Shown: positions 11,442 through 22,438 of the stretch, piece after piece
Numbering within the stretch: position 1 is the stretch's first letter
How the letters are laid out: each line of letters starts with the position of its first letter
Source: Orychophragmus violaceus
Taxonomy: Eukaryota > Streptophyta > Magnoliopsida > Brassicales > Brassicaceae
DNA length: 64,000 nt
Direction of reading: 5' to 3'
Assembly: GCA_030180135.1 (NCBI GenBank)
Contig: CM058239.1
Coordinates: 64,673,823-64,737,822, forward strand
Notes under the pieces: generated by a model
Told to the model about the DNA's origin: nothing
Seen by the model: the letters and a program-made list of their open reading frames with translations, nothing else
Database searches by the model: none
Translations under genes and position numbers: made by a program

Positions 11442-13161
11442 CTAAAGATCATGAGTAGCACATGTTCTTTATGCTCCAAAGATTTCAGAACGATTGGTCT
11501 TACTTACCTTGGAACCTTTTTCCATTGCTTTCTGCATTTCATACACCTCTTGTGGTGTTAATGGAGCTAGGTTGTGCTTCTTGTTCTGGTGTGTGAAGCT
11601 GTAGATGTTGGTCCTTCCATTGTGCATGGTTTCTTTATCAAATTGCCAAGGTCTCCCTAAGAGTAGATGACCTGCTTGCATTGGCACAACATCACATTTC
11701 ACTTTATCATGGTACTTACCTATGCTGAAAGGTACCATGACTTGCTCAGCTATCCTCATCTCAGTCTCATTATTGAGCCACCTTAATCTGTATGGTCTTG
11801 GATGCTTGGTCTTTTGCAGCTTCAGCTTATCTACAAGGTAAGCACTAGCAACATTAGTACAAGATCATCCATCTATGATCAGGCTACATACCTTGGCGTC
11901 AATGGTGCATCTGGAATGAACGATGTTCTCTCTTTGGATTGTTTCTGTCTCAAACAATGCACTGAGAGCTCTCCTGGTCACAAGTATCTCTCCCACATCT
12001 GGATAATCAGTAACCTCTTCTTTTGATTCAGACGGCTCAAGCTTTGCCTCATCTTGTGACTCAATGTCTCCATTGTCTCTTAAAACCATCACTCTCTGGT
12101 TTGGGCAGTCTCTAGCATAATGACCTTTCCCTTGGCATTTGAAACATGTAATGTCTCTGGATCTTTGAGGTGGAGCTTTACTACTGTTTGACTCTTGTTT
12201 GTTACTCTTGGGCTGCTCATAATTGTATTCTTGATCTTTGAATCCGCTTCTACTGCCTTGCCCTTGTCTTGGTTCCTTTGAGGCTAATTCCAAGCCGGTT
12301 TGCTTCTACTGGTTGCAGCAACCTTCCTCTTGATGTGTTGCTCAACTTGGACAACTATATGCAACAAGCCTTCAAGATCCTCATAAAGCTGTCTCTCTAC
12401 TGTGCGTGCAATACTGTCCTGAAGGCCATCTAGAAACTGAGCCATCAAAGTCTCTTCTGAGTCATCTACCTCAAGCCGGTTCTTCATGGTCTCAAACTCC
12501 TCAAAATACTCTTCAACTGATTTGTTGCCTTGAAAGAGTTTTCTGAACCTCTTCTGAAGATCTCTATGGTAGTAAGCTGGTACATATCTCTTCCTTAGAG
12601 CATACTTCATGTCATCCCAATTGCTTATTTGACCATGTCTTAACCTCCTTCTCTCAGATACTTCTCTGTCCCATCATGCCAATGCAATATCAGTGAGTTG
12701 AGTTGCAACTAAGGAGACTCTTCTTGCTTCAGAGTATTGGTAGTACTCATATATGTACTCCATCCTTCTTTCTCAATCCAGATAAGCTTCTGGATTCACC
12801 TTTCCAGCAAATTTAGGTGTTGTGAGTTTCATATCCTTGCCTCCACGCCTCTGATCTTCACCCTCATTTTCTCTGTCTCTAACTCCACGCCTAGGCTGAT
12901 GATTGTTTCTTCTGCCTCTGCCTCTTCCATGGTTGTTAAGTCCTCTGCCTCCTTGATTTGGATCAGGAGGTAGCACATCTTCTTCTAACTCAGGCATCTC
13001 TTCATCAGCTGCCTCTGGTTTCTATTTAGGCTGCGGATTGGTGCTTTGGGTGCTCAGGGAATAGGTCTCTGCTCCCTATGAGTGATCCTGTCACTGATGC
13101 CTCTCATGGCTTCAAGAAGTTGATTCATGGTCATATGATCGTGTCCAGCCTCTTCTCCCAT
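11442..13161 (-). pseudogene. Ty3-B gag and protease
   Basis: The likely start is the Met at 13159-13161 (MGEEAG), which lines up with MGDEGR of Ty3-G and MAEEL of Ty3-N. The protein reads on in several frames: an acidic-Pro/Arg-rich N-terminus; KLTTPKFAGKVNPEAYLD at 12776-12830; the capsid C-terminal part KRFRKLFQGNKSVEEYFEEF near 12500; a zinc knuckle CFKCQGKGHYARDC near 12120-12160; then the protease flap region ending near 11470. The protease Asp-Gly-Gly site lies near 11870, where the frame breaks. Stops and at least four frameshifts interrupt it. It runs into the Copia-C insertion at 11441. Confidence 0.9.
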
Positions 13162-13958
13162 GAGTTGAGTTGGTACCTGAAATATGACAACTAAAGAGCG
13201 TATGAATAGGTTCTGGGAAGTGGTAACTTAAGAGCAGAACAAGTGGTTGTAATGCTTAAGTCTCAAACAACACAAGTAAGTCACAAATAAGTGCAACACG
13301 GTTTGGGCTAATGTAATTCAGAATCCTTGAAACAAGTTTTAGTAATCCGGTTTGGTATACTCGAAAACACAAACTTTTTGGTTCTGAAATTGGACTTTGG
13401 TTTTGCATAAGTAGTAAACTTCTTTTCCTTGTTTAAGTTAATTGGCTTTAGGGTTTTGTAAACCGGTTTTAAGGTTTTAAAACTTTTCGAAATAACAAGA
13501 GGCGGCTGGGTTGTTTGAAAATTTTAAACTTTCCTTTTTACACACGGTTTAGGTTTTAGAAAAAGGGAACAAAATTTTTTGGCAATCAAGGGGAGCCTTT
13601 GATCCAACTTTTCGAAAACTAACAAAGAAGTAATAAGGAAATAACACTTGTTGGCTTTAGGTTTAAAGGAAATCGGATCAAACAATGAAAACACTACTTT
13701 TTCTTTTTAGGGTTTATGTAAAACAAACAAGAACAAAATCGACAGAAACTACAACTTGGACTCTTTTCTTTTGGTTTTTTTTGATGCAAAACTGAAAAAC
13801 AAAATGAACTAGATGCAGATGAATGAATGTATGCAAGGTAAAAACAATTTTTATGAGTTTTCAATATGAGATGCAACACAAAACAGAAACTAATGCAGCT
13901 GAATCTAATGAAAAATAACAAGAGTATTGGATAGAAAACACCTGTTTAGGAGCCTTTC
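13162..13958 (-). other. Ty3-B leader, non-coding
   Basis: A/T-rich untranslated leader between primer site and gag. Purine runs and TTTTGG-type blocks dominate; no ORF with recognisable content. An ORF at 13694-13921 is low-complexity F/S/C text and is not a gene. Confidence 0.7.
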
Positions 13959-13971
13959 GGCTCCGATACCA
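13959..13971 (-). promoter_or_regulatory. Primer binding site of Ty3-B (decayed Met-tRNA type)
   Basis: The minus strand reads TGGTATCGGAGCC, one base (A to G) off the usual TGGTATCAGAGC, two bases inside the LTR end at 13974. The layout is the same as in Ty3-G at 37222-37236. Confidence 0.85.
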
Positions 13972-13973
13972 GA

Positions 13974-14863
13974 TGATGTAGCCCCTGGGTAGAATCTTGG
14001 TTGATGGATTGATGGAGATCTAACCACTGTCTTAAGAGCTCTCTTGGTTGGATCGAATTGGATGGATTGTGAATAGAGATGGGATTATTCATGCTGGCTT
14101 AAGAGCTCTCTCAGAAGCAATCAATGGATGAAATGGATTGAGGTCGCCACAAGATCCTATGAGTCTGAATCTTGATAAGACAGAAGATTTTTCTTTGTTT
14201 GAATCACACAAGACAAGAGAGAAAACATATTTCGGTTTCTTTGCTTGAAGAAAACACTCGGTGTACTTTATTGATCTAGGGTAAATGATACAGGGCTGTG
14301 AGAGGGAACTTTATAATAGTCCAAAAAGCTATGCCCTTCTAGGGGACTTGAAGCAAATAAAACAGAAAAAGAAATACAGACTCAAACTTAGACCTAATGA
14401 AACAAACACTACAACAACTACTTTTCTTATTTAAACTACTAAAGGAAACAAAGAATTAACCCTTCAAAACAAAGAATCAACGGTCATATAATGTGTATAA
14501 ATGAAACTCATACCTTAGCTTATGCTTGTTATGTCCTTGGCCGTTGATCAGAAACCTTCTTCACTCGTAGCATTTTGGTCTTGACATCCTGAGCTAGTTG
14601 TGATGCTACTTTCTGAGCTAGTTCCTGATCTAGTTGCGATGCTAGATATGGTTAGCCCCTTTTGAGTTTAGTTGAATAGTGTTCGGCTGTCCATCCTGAT
14701 GATGACTTGTTCTTGCTCTTGTACTTGGTCAGTAACTTGATTAAGTAAACATTGCACAGCTTCATTGACTTGGTTTCTCAAAGCCTTTGTTGCTGATCTT
14801 GTCAATGGACCTTTCCTTATGATGGGTATTTGATCTTCTGCTTCTGGTTCTATGGCCTCATCA
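13974..14863 (-). repeat. 5' LTR of Ty3-B (890 bp)
   Basis: Plus-strand ends are TGATGTAGCCCC and GGCCTCATCA; the minus strand therefore starts TGATGAGG like the LTRs of Ty3-G and Ty3-N. The end at 14863 is set by that homology, because the other LTR is outside the window. The U3 side encodes a Pol tail (14668-14863). Bases 14580-14645 hold a short imperfect repeat of GAGCTAGTT...GATGCTA. Confidence 0.8.
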
Positions 14864-14919
14864 TCTTCATAGTCATTTCTTGTAAGGCTAAGATCTTGTC
14901 TATTCTTGTGGTGACGCAA
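14668..14919 (-). pseudogene. LTR-borne copy of the Ty3-B Pol C-terminal tail
   Basis: The 83-codon frame begins in flanking DNA (14864-14919) and enters the LTR at DDEAIEPE. It contains GPLTRSATKALRNQVNEAVQ, which aligns with PMTRSRTRRLREGFNTAVEN of Ty3-G. In the 5' LTR the frame cannot be expressed as part of Pol; its presence shows that the Ty3-B Pol also ended inside the 3' LTR. The first ~18 codons are only flank read-through. Confidence 0.75.
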
Positions 14920-15502
14920 AGCTCATGATTTAAACCGTTTAGGTTAAAAAGTAGGTGGTTGGGGTTTAGATTCTCAAGCGTGGATTATGGTCTTTTATTT
15001 TAAGGGTTTGGTTTCTTTATTCGCGGTTTCATCTAGCATTGGTCATCTTCCGTTTGCGTTGTAGGTCTTGTCGGCAGCGAATTTGTGGGTTCTGTTGTCC
15101 CGCATCTTCGGCTCTTTCCTGTTCCTTCCTGTTTTGACGAGATTTTCCGCTATTTTCTGTATCGGTTGTTGATTACTATATATGTTTAAGCCTTGTATAT
15201 GTTTAGAATTAGTTTTGTTTGGCTCTGAAGGATTTATTCCTACCGGCTTTTGGCTCTCTTAAAACTCTATGGCTTTAATCTCCTAGAATCTTGTAGACTA
15301 TCTTTCCGGTTTATCTAGTTTTGTATTCTGACTTGTTTCGGTTAATGTTTAATATAAATCTTTTCAGTGAAAAAGTAATTTAAGGAAAACTGCTTATTAA
15401 ATAACTTGACTACCCGCATGATTAGTTGGGTGCCTCGTAGAAACTCGAATATTTGGTATTGTTTTTTCTTGGAATTAATTTATTCTGCTGAGACCATTTC
15501 CA
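14864..15502. other. Sequence between Ty3-B and Ty3-D, no gene seen
   Basis: T-rich plus strand, no credible ORF. It lies immediately upstream of the Ty3-D gag remnant, so it is probably its decayed leader or LTR, but I find no TGGTATCAGAGC primer site or clear LTR border. It is also the flank into which Ty3-B inserted. Confidence 0.45.
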
Positions 15503-16704
15503 ATGATCATATCAAATCTAAGTGTAAACAAACAAACAGTGTTGCATGAAACTGGGGAGACATCTGGAAACAATGCGGCAAGGAATGCTGCAAATGATGA
15601 AGTTCACGATGCTGAGAACGCAGAAAATGCTGGGATTGTTGCGAATGTTGGGAATGCTGCTAATGCAGGTAATGTTGCTGCTGCTGTTGCTGCTCCTGTG
15701 GGTTTGGAGGAAGTATTAGCAATGTTTTCTCAAGTCTTAGAAAGACTGCTTGTTGTTGCGCCTGTTCAGAATGCTCCACAAGTTGATGTGAATGTGGAAC
15801 AAGTTATGGTGGATGAGGAGGATGTGTTGCCTGCGCCTAGGAACCCATCCTACCTCCAAGTGATGGATCACATGTTGAAGTTAGGAAAAAAAGTTCTTTT
15901 GTGGTGGAACAAAGTTGTTGATGCGGATCAGTGGTTGACAAGATTAGACAGGAACTTTGACTCACTAACTGGATGGAGATGCGCACACTTGGTGGAAGGG
16001 TGTGGCAAGTAAGATGGGTGACATACACTGCACTTGGGTGATGTTCTGTGAGAAGTTCAAGAGGAAGTACTTTCCGACCGAAGCCTTTGATAAGCTCGAA
16101 CAAGGGTCTATGACCGTAAGGGAGTATGAAACTGAATTCAACCGGCTCAAGAAGTATGCTGGTCGTGAGGCAGAGGATGAAGAATCCTTGGTGCGCAAGT
16201 TCATGAGTGGTTTGCGTGTGGATCTGAACACTGGTTGTAGGATCCGAAAATATGATTTGTTGCCTAACTGGTGGAAAAAGCTGGGGAACAGGAAGAAGGA
16301 TTGAAAGAGGAAGCAAAGTTGCTGGAAACTGGACCGCAAGGTCGTGTGGGGAATGAAGCTAGGAAGAAAAAGAAGCTGGCAAGTCATCTACTGGTCGCAG
16401 TGTTTGTCCGACTTGAGAGAAGATTCATGTGGGATCATGCAAGACTACTTGTGGAGCATGTCACCGATGCGGTAGTCTAGAGCATCAAGTGCATGACTGC
16501 CCACAGGAAGATACAAGGCCTAAGGATCAAGTCATGGGTGAAAAAGAGCGGTTGTGCTACAACTGTGGTGAAGCTAGACATTTTAAGAATGAGTGTCCTA
16601 AGTTGGCTAAGCAGACTGGGAAACGTCTAAGTGATGGACAACAACCGAACGAAACGAGGAAAGCCATAATGCCATGTGTGTACACAATTGCAGATGAGTC
16701 TTAG
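15503..16704 (+). pseudogene. Ty3-D gag
   Basis: Three overlapping frame pieces. 15503-16012 is an Ala/Asn-rich N-terminus leading to LEEVLAMFSQVLERL and the remains of a capsid N-terminal block (DADQWLTRLDRNFDS). 16002-16304 is the conserved retrotransposon Gag block, with FKRKYFPTEAFDKLEQ, SMTVREYETEFNRLKKYA and SLVRKFMSGLRVDL. 16460-16704 has two CCHC zinc knuckles, CHRCGSLEHQVHDC and CYNCGEARHFKNEC. Frameshifts lie near 16010, 16270 and 16400, and part of the capsid is deleted relative to relatives I know of this family. Confidence 0.88.
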
Positions 16705-16810
16705 GATCCAAGCACCTCCCGTCCGATCACTTGTAAGTCCTAACACTTACCTTAGTACTTCTGTGTGATTTGCTTGTTGCGTGTTTAGTCTAGGTTTCTT
16801 AGCATTCAGG

Positions 16811-17178
16811 ATGATGAATGTGTAGAGACCTTAGTCATGGGTGGTGTGGCGACCCATGTTCTATTTGATTCCGGTGCATCGCACTGCTTTGTACATCCGG
16901 ATATGATAGGACTCAGGGAGTTTCAGAAGGAAACAAATAGTGAAGTTGGGATGGTTCAAGCAGTTGGAGGGCAGGTTATGTTCACAATGGGCAAAATCTG
17001 AAACATCTCTGTGACGATCGGTGAAGTGAACATGCAAGCCGATCTGATGATTTATTAGGTGAAGTCTTTTGATGTGATCCTCGGTATGGATTGGCTTGGG
17101 AAGCACATGGTGCATTTAGATTGACACCGCAGTCGAGTTTGTTTTGAAACCGACCAAGAAAAGCTAGAGTATCAGGGA
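16811..17178 (+). pseudogene. Ty3-D protease
   Basis: Aspartic protease remnant (retropepsin, RVP_2-like). The active-site triad DSG is intact in HVLFDSGASHCFVHP near 16855-16900, and the conserved DVILGMDWLGKH stretch lies near 17070-17105. In-frame stops occur near 17000, 17055 and 17122, so it cannot be made as one protein. Ends at the Athila-E insertion. Confidence 0.88.
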
Positions 17179-17183
17179 GTTAG

Positions 17184-18751
17184 TGGTAACAGGGATTTTT
17201 GCAATCCTTTGAGGTACCAATTCCTCAAGCTTATCGATGTAGCTTTGAGGTATCGAACCTTTTTGGGATGGATAAGACCAATAAGCAAGCACTAAACCTT
17301 CAGAGTCAAATCAAACAGTTTGGTTTTTGTTTCTAACAATCCTAACAGTAAACAATTTAGACAGAAGTAATCTAAAAGCAAATAACAAATGGATTCAATC
17401 AATGACATAGATAAGGCCTAAAGGTTAAGGTTAACGGATAGGTGACTCGGGATGATCAAGAAATCCTAACTCAAACTTCATAGAAGCTAATCTCCTAGCA
17501 TGGAACACACCAAGTAAATCAGTTTAATCTCTTAATACCAATTCTTCACTTAATCCTAACTCAAGAACAAATTATCATTTGTGAATTAGAATCAAATAAG
17601 CATTCAAACAGGTTCCGAACAGCAAACAATCACTCTAGACATACATTTTCATGTGCTAGAATGTGAAAGTCCTAACAAATCTAGAAACTGGAATTTCATC
17701 GAACATGTTGTGAACAAGAAATTCTAAACATCCTAATCAATGTGATCAAGATTAATTAGGCACTAAGCACACTTTGATATATGAGATTTTAAACAATCAA
17801 TCACTAGAAATCCATTGATCACCCCTAATCAACCTAATCCTACCTAACCCATAAGCCCTATGAAGAACTACTCACTAATCATCATTAGATCAACAAAACT
17901 CATAGAAATAGAGTTGATCATGGGAGATTAGTGATGGGTTTAGAGATTTTTTGAAGGAATCACAAAAGAAGAGCTAGATTAATCAAAGGAATTCAATTTG
18001 TTCTTACAAAAGAGTTTAGAACATCAAAAATAGCTTAAAAGACAATAAAAAATAGGTTTTTGGCTTAAATAGTCAATAGGGTGCGAGCCGGGTCAACCCG
18101 GAACAAACCGGGTGTTGACCCGGATCCGAAACAATTTCTGGGACGCGTATCGGCCTGGCCACCCGATACGCCACCCGGTATGAACTCTCAGATTTTTCTG
18201 GGAATGGTCGTATCGGCCTGGCCACCCGATACGCCACCCAGTATGAACTCTCAGATTTTTCTGGGAAGGGTCGTATCGGCCTGGCCACCCGATACGCCAC
18301 CCGGTATGGACTGTCTGAATTTTTTGTGTTGAGATGCATCCAGTAAATCCGGCATAACTCTTTCCATATAGCTCCGAATGACTTCAAACCACCTCCATTA
18401 GAAAGCTAACTCAATTTCCCATGATTTTTATTCAGAATCCCAGAGCTAAAAGTCAACGTAATATCTTCATATGACTCAATCTTTCAAGCTCATCGGTTTG
18501 GTCCTTCATCACCATTTCACTTGCAATCACTCCTTTGGCCTCCAAACTCTTCCAAACATCCTTAGCAACTCCAAGAACATAAAAAACATAAGAAACACTC
18601 CAAATGCAAGCCTAGAATGCCTAAACCTAGCTCTAGATGATCATATACTCTAAACACACCAATGGCCAAAGAAATGAAGCTAAAGGAGACTAAGAAGAAG
18701 TAAAACATGATCCTAACAATAGCCTAAATGCATAAAAATACAAGTATATCA
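17184..18751 (-). repeat. 3' LTR of Athila-E (1568 bp)
   Basis: Highly similar to 23465-25041 with scattered single-base changes and a few indels, so the insertion is not very recent. It contains three 63-bp tandem units (18146-18310). ORFs at 18081-18332 and 18073-18387 are read through those units and are not genes. Confidence 0.93.
18146..18310. repeat. 63-bp tandem repeat with CGTATCGG/CCGATACG arms
   Basis: Units begin with CGTATCGG at 18146, 18209 and 18272. Each unit contains CGTATCGG, then about 7 bases, then CCCGATACG, so a hairpin can form, followed by CCACCCGGTATG and a T-rich spacer ending in TTTCTGGGA. The 5' LTR has the matching array. Confidence 0.9.
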
Positions 18752-18764
18752 ATTCCCCGAAACT
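18752..18764 (-). promoter_or_regulatory. Polypurine tract of Athila-E
   Basis: Minus strand AGTTTCGGGGAAT immediately before the 3' LTR (TGATATAC). It is a one-base variant of the AAGTTTGGGGGA core seen again inside the element at about 19593-19605 and 20277-20290. Confidence 0.8.
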
Positions 18765-20769
18765 TAAACCTTGCTTGTCCACAAGCAAGCTTAACACAAT
18801 CACAACAAGTTGGGGAAAAGGTTTGAAGGCGGGAGCTCATATCCAAAGACAAAACTGAGATCAACAAGTTCCAATTCGAGTCAACGTCACCAAGATGCAA
18901 CCAAGTTAGGCTTACTCCCAAAAATTTAGCCATGCTCATCAAGACAAAACTCCTAGCTCAATTCTCAACCTAGACAAGCATTCCTATCAACTAGCTCTTT
19001 AACATTCATTAGGTTTTCAAATGGATCTTACTCAATGCAAGGTGAACAAACTCATTTGGCAAAGGGATAAGGTTTTGAGATTAAAGTGATCTCAATCAAA
19101 AGAGGGGTTTACTCCAAAAGCATGAAGGTTCTCTCATAAAGAAGTGAATGAGCTATAGTAAAATGCTAAGAGTTAGAGGCAATTGGTGCATACTAGGTTG
19201 ATTTCCATCTACCCATGCCCCAATTACTTCTTCTCCTAGTCTAGCCCACCTAAATGGATACTACCCTTGATCAAGGCTATTTTTGCCTCATCTCCTTTTC
19301 TCAATCAGACACTTTTTATAGAAACTCCCCAAGGATCAATAAAGACTTTTCAAAACAGTGGCAAATCTTTTCTTTTTAACTTAGCTCAAATCTTTCTTTA
19401 GCAATGGTCTCTTTTCTTTCTTTAAGGTGAGCCTTTGGCTTCTTTTCATTTCAAAATATGAGACACTTTTCTTTTCTTTAAACACATAAGAGCTTTTCTT
19501 CTTTTAAAACACTTTGCCAACAAACATAAGATCCTAACCAATATCCCTTTCATTCTTCCTTTTCTTTACTCTCTTTCTCCTTTCCAAACTCTTCCCCCAA
19601 ACTTTGATCCTAGCCTATTGCAAAGCCAAAGATGTTGAGCTTGCATCTATATGGAAATTTCTCCTAGTCGCCTCATACTCAACACTTTTTACCTAGCTCA
19701 TTCCAAATAGGCCTACCACTCAAGATAATGTTTGTGGCTTGAAAGAAGGGTGGTGAAAGGTATGGAAGTCTATTTGAGAAAGTAGAGAGGGGTAGAAAGG
19801 ATAAGAATGCTCAAATATTTTAGGGTATCCACGAGTTTAGCACACAGAGCATGAGTAAGATAATTAGATGTCATCATTAAAGTTCTCACTTAGGTAGAGC
19901 TAGTGTCAATTCAAAGACTATTTCAGTTTCAAATCAAGTTTCAAAGCAAGCAATCCTAGCATGGTTCGTCTTAACTTTCTAGCCTTTCTTGAATTGCAAT
20001 CTTAGGACAATCAACTAGCTCAAACAACTAGCATAACGAACATGTCAACACTCAATCAGTCTTACAAGGAATTTCAATCATTGCTCCCTATGCATGCGTC
20101 CTATATGATGCAACTAGATTCGATCCTATGATGCAAGTGCAACTACATGCTTTCTTTTGAATTTTTTTTGAAATTTTTGAAATTTTTTGGTTTTTTCTAT
20201 GCCATAAATGAAATGCATGAGACTCAAAGTGAGGAAATCGAAAATAAGAACAAAGAAAACATGGTTAGCAACTAGCCTCTCCCCCAAACTTAGTTCACAC
20301 CGTCTCGGTGGGAAAGTAAGCTCGAGAGAGAGACTCAACAAAAGGAGAAAAAGAAAGAAAAGAAGCTAAAATGCAAGTATGTACAAGTTGGAGTGTTACC
20401 TGGTCCAAGAGAAGGCGTATCGGTCGAGTGAACCTAGGCAGTGAGAGCGTATCAGCCTGGCCAACCGATACGCCAGCCGATATGATGTCTCGGATTATTT
20501 CTGGGAGGCACGTATCGGCCTGGCCAGCCGATATCGTGGCCGATACGGCTTCACTGTTTTCCTTTCGACCACTTTGTCTAAGATGTTTCGGCCCTTTCTT
20601 AACGCCAATGAGTCCATAGCTTCACCTATCAACCAAAACCTGATAAGAACTCAAAGCAAAACATCAAAAATGACAAGCAAAGATCAATATGTACAAGGAT
20701 AAACATGGGAATGTCTCCCAAGTGCGCTTTTGTTTAAAGTCGTTAAGCTCGACTTTCGCAAACCGAGAT
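18765..20769 (-). other. Athila-E internal non-coding region
   Basis: Two kilobases with no credible ORF. It holds two extra polypurine-like motifs, GATCAAAGTTTGGGGGAAG (minus strand, about 19591-19609) and CTAAGTTTGGGGGAGAG (about 20277-20293), which resemble the true tract. It also holds two more units of the 63-bp repeat starting at 20448 and 20511, outside the LTRs. In autonomous relatives this interval carries pol and often an env-like gene. Confidence 0.7.
20448..20555. repeat. Internal copies of the Athila-E 63-bp repeat
   Basis: Two units, starting with CGTATCAG at 20448 and CGTATCGG at 20511, exactly 63 bases apart. They keep the CCTGGCC core and CCGATA arms but differ from the LTR units at about a fifth of positions, so they are older or from a related family. 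A half-unit CGTATCGGTCGAG lies at about 20415. Confidence 0.8.
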
Positions 20770-21135
20770 TTAGGCGGTTGAAGAGTGTGGCCTGCCCTCG
20801 AGAGTGATGGCTAGGACCTGAGAAGTCAGCTCACTGAGATTGACTGAGTCGCCTTGGAACCTTGGACTGATCGAAGCCTTTACAACCTTTGGAGACATCT
20901 TTGTCACCATATCCACAACCTTCTTTTTAAGAGCTTTTTCCTCATCGATGCTCAGCTTCTTCGAAGAGATGGATCCAACAAACTCAGTCCTTATGGTCAT
21001 GGGAGGAGTTCCAATAGCTCTATCCACTCCCTCCTTTTGAGCACGTCCCATGTGCTCACTGAATGATCCATAGAGAGTGGGTTTAGGCCAAACTTCCTTG
21101 CCTACAGTTTCAAATAGCCTTGCCTCCTCTAACAC
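20770..21135 (-). CDS. Unrecognised ORF in Athila-E (121 codons)
   Basis: The frame follows the protease remnant on the same strand. The product is charged, with a Lys/Glu-rich stretch (EEKALKKKVVDMVTKM) near residue 65 and no motif that I recognise. It holds no reverse transcriptase, RNase H or integrase motif. It may be a leftover spacer between protease and pol, or read-through of non-coding DNA. Confidence 0.35.
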   Translation of the reverse strand: MLEEARLFETVGKEVWPKPTLYGSFSEHMGRAQKEGVDRAIGTPPMTIRTEFVGSISSKKLSIDEEKALKKKVVDMVTKMSPKVVKASISPRFQGDSVNLSELTSQVLAITLEGRPHSSTA

Positions 21136-21188
21136 ATCATCCTCATTTGGAGAGAGGATGACACCACAAGTGTGAAGAGATGTGCTCC

Positions 21189-22423
21189 TTAGAGGATAGT
21201 AAGCTTTGTTTCAACATTATTCAACACATCACGTCTCTTTTTGAAGTCCAGACAAGCTCCAGTGGTGTTGAGGAAAGAGGTACCAAGTAAGAGAGGTAGT
21301 TGGGTACTCTTCTTCATCTTCATGACAATAAAGTTAGTTGAGATAGTGCACTCACCAATCTTCAGTGGATAGTCCTTGATCATTCCCATTGGAGTTTTTG
21401 AGTAAGAGTCTCCAAATGTAATAGAAGATGGGTACCTTTCCATGCTCTTAATGAGATTCCACCATGTCAAGAGATATCACACTCAGAGTAGAGCCGGAAC
21501 CACACAATGCATCCGTAATCTCCAAGTCTCCCAAAGTACAACTGATGGTAAATTTACCCGGATTACCAAGCTTGGGAAGTACCTTTGTTGTTGTTTGGAC
21601 AGTAGTCACAATATCTTCAGCAAAAATATCAATAGCACTCAACACCTTAGCTGGTTCAACATGGGAAGGCTTAACTACAGTGGCCTTCATCTCCTTGAGA
21701 GGAACATGTGCAGCAGGAGGGAGTTCATAACCATAGAGAAGTGCTTCTATCTCATCAACCTCTCGCTCATAGTCTGATTTCTCATGATCAACAGTAGAGA
21801 ACATTGCATTGCAGTAGTCTTTCGGGTTCTTCTCTGGGTTTTTGGGCAAGGTACCGGTAGGTCTAGAAGTGGAAGCGTGTGTGTTTTCGACATTGATCAA
21901 GCGAGATGTCAAATGCTGCAACTCATTCTTTAAGTTCTTCACTTCCAATGCCCCACTTGCTTGTCCTTGGATGAGTTGTTGCATCATTCCCTTTAACTCA
22001 TTACCCAAACCCAAAGAGGAAGAAGCTTGTGGTTGTTGTTGCCCAAAACCGGGTGGAGGGTATTGCTGCTTGGGAACATAGCCTTGTTGTCCTTGAGGTT
22101 GAGGCTGAGAGACAAACCCTTGTTGGTTGGTGTAAGGGACTAAAGGATTTTGTTGTTGAGCTTGTCCTTGAGGTGGAGCTTGGGGATAGACTTGGTCTTG
22201 AGGGTTTGCCACATTGGGGGTTGCGATATGAGAAGTTTGGGTGGTTACGGTAGTTGGGGTTGAAGCCTTTGTTGAAACCACCTTGCCCCGCAATGAAGTT
22301 AATCTCCTCTTGAGTCATCTCTTCTTCTTCACCATAGAGGATGGGCCAAGTATCATCATAGTTGCCCACAAAGCTGATGTTCTTTTGGCTAGAGGAGATC
22401 ATCTTGTCTATCTTCTCATTCAA
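21189..22423 (-). pseudogene. Athila-E Gag C-terminal part and protease
   Basis: The first part (22423-22200) is the end of Gag after its capsid (DEKIDKM-like helix, then TWPILYGEEEEMTQEEINFI). A frameshift near 22210 leads into a Gln/Pro-rich linker (QGQAQQQNPLVPYTNQQG, about 22100-22160). The aspartic protease follows at 21189-21570, with KLGNPGKFTISCTLGDLEI upstream, the active site read as CGSGSTLS, and LPLLLGTSFLNT as the flap-end motif. The catalytic Asp of the expected DSG is Gly here. A second frameshift lies near 21455. Confidence 0.85.
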
Positions 22424-22438
22424 AGCTTTGATTTCCCT

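Larger units (their letters stand above)
2048..14863 (-). mobile_element. Ty3-B, decayed Ty3 retrotransposon, split by Copia-C and cut by Copia-A
   Basis: Minus-strand element in two blocks. 11437-14863 holds the 5' LTR, primer site, leader, gag and protease; 2048-3960 holds reverse transcriptase, RNase H and the start of integrase. Copia-C sits between the blocks with a perfect 5-bp duplication CCTCC (3956-3960 and 11437-11441), so the blocks were once contiguous. Its protein is close to intact Ty3-G (31431-38188) along its length, so it is a degraded member of a related family. The 3' end is left of the window. Stops and frameshifts throughout mark it as dead. Confidence 0.9.

Noticed and set aside
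15837..16387. Minus-strand ORFs of 140-159 codons
   Set aside because: They are antisense shadows of the Ty3-D gag frame, which has the real zinc knuckles and Gag motifs.
18081..18387. ORFs on both strands with repeated ARPIRPFPEKSES or VSAWPPDTPPG peptides as a repeat protein
   Set aside because: They are read through the 63-bp LTR repeat, appear in several frames, and are matched by the other LTR (24352-24623).
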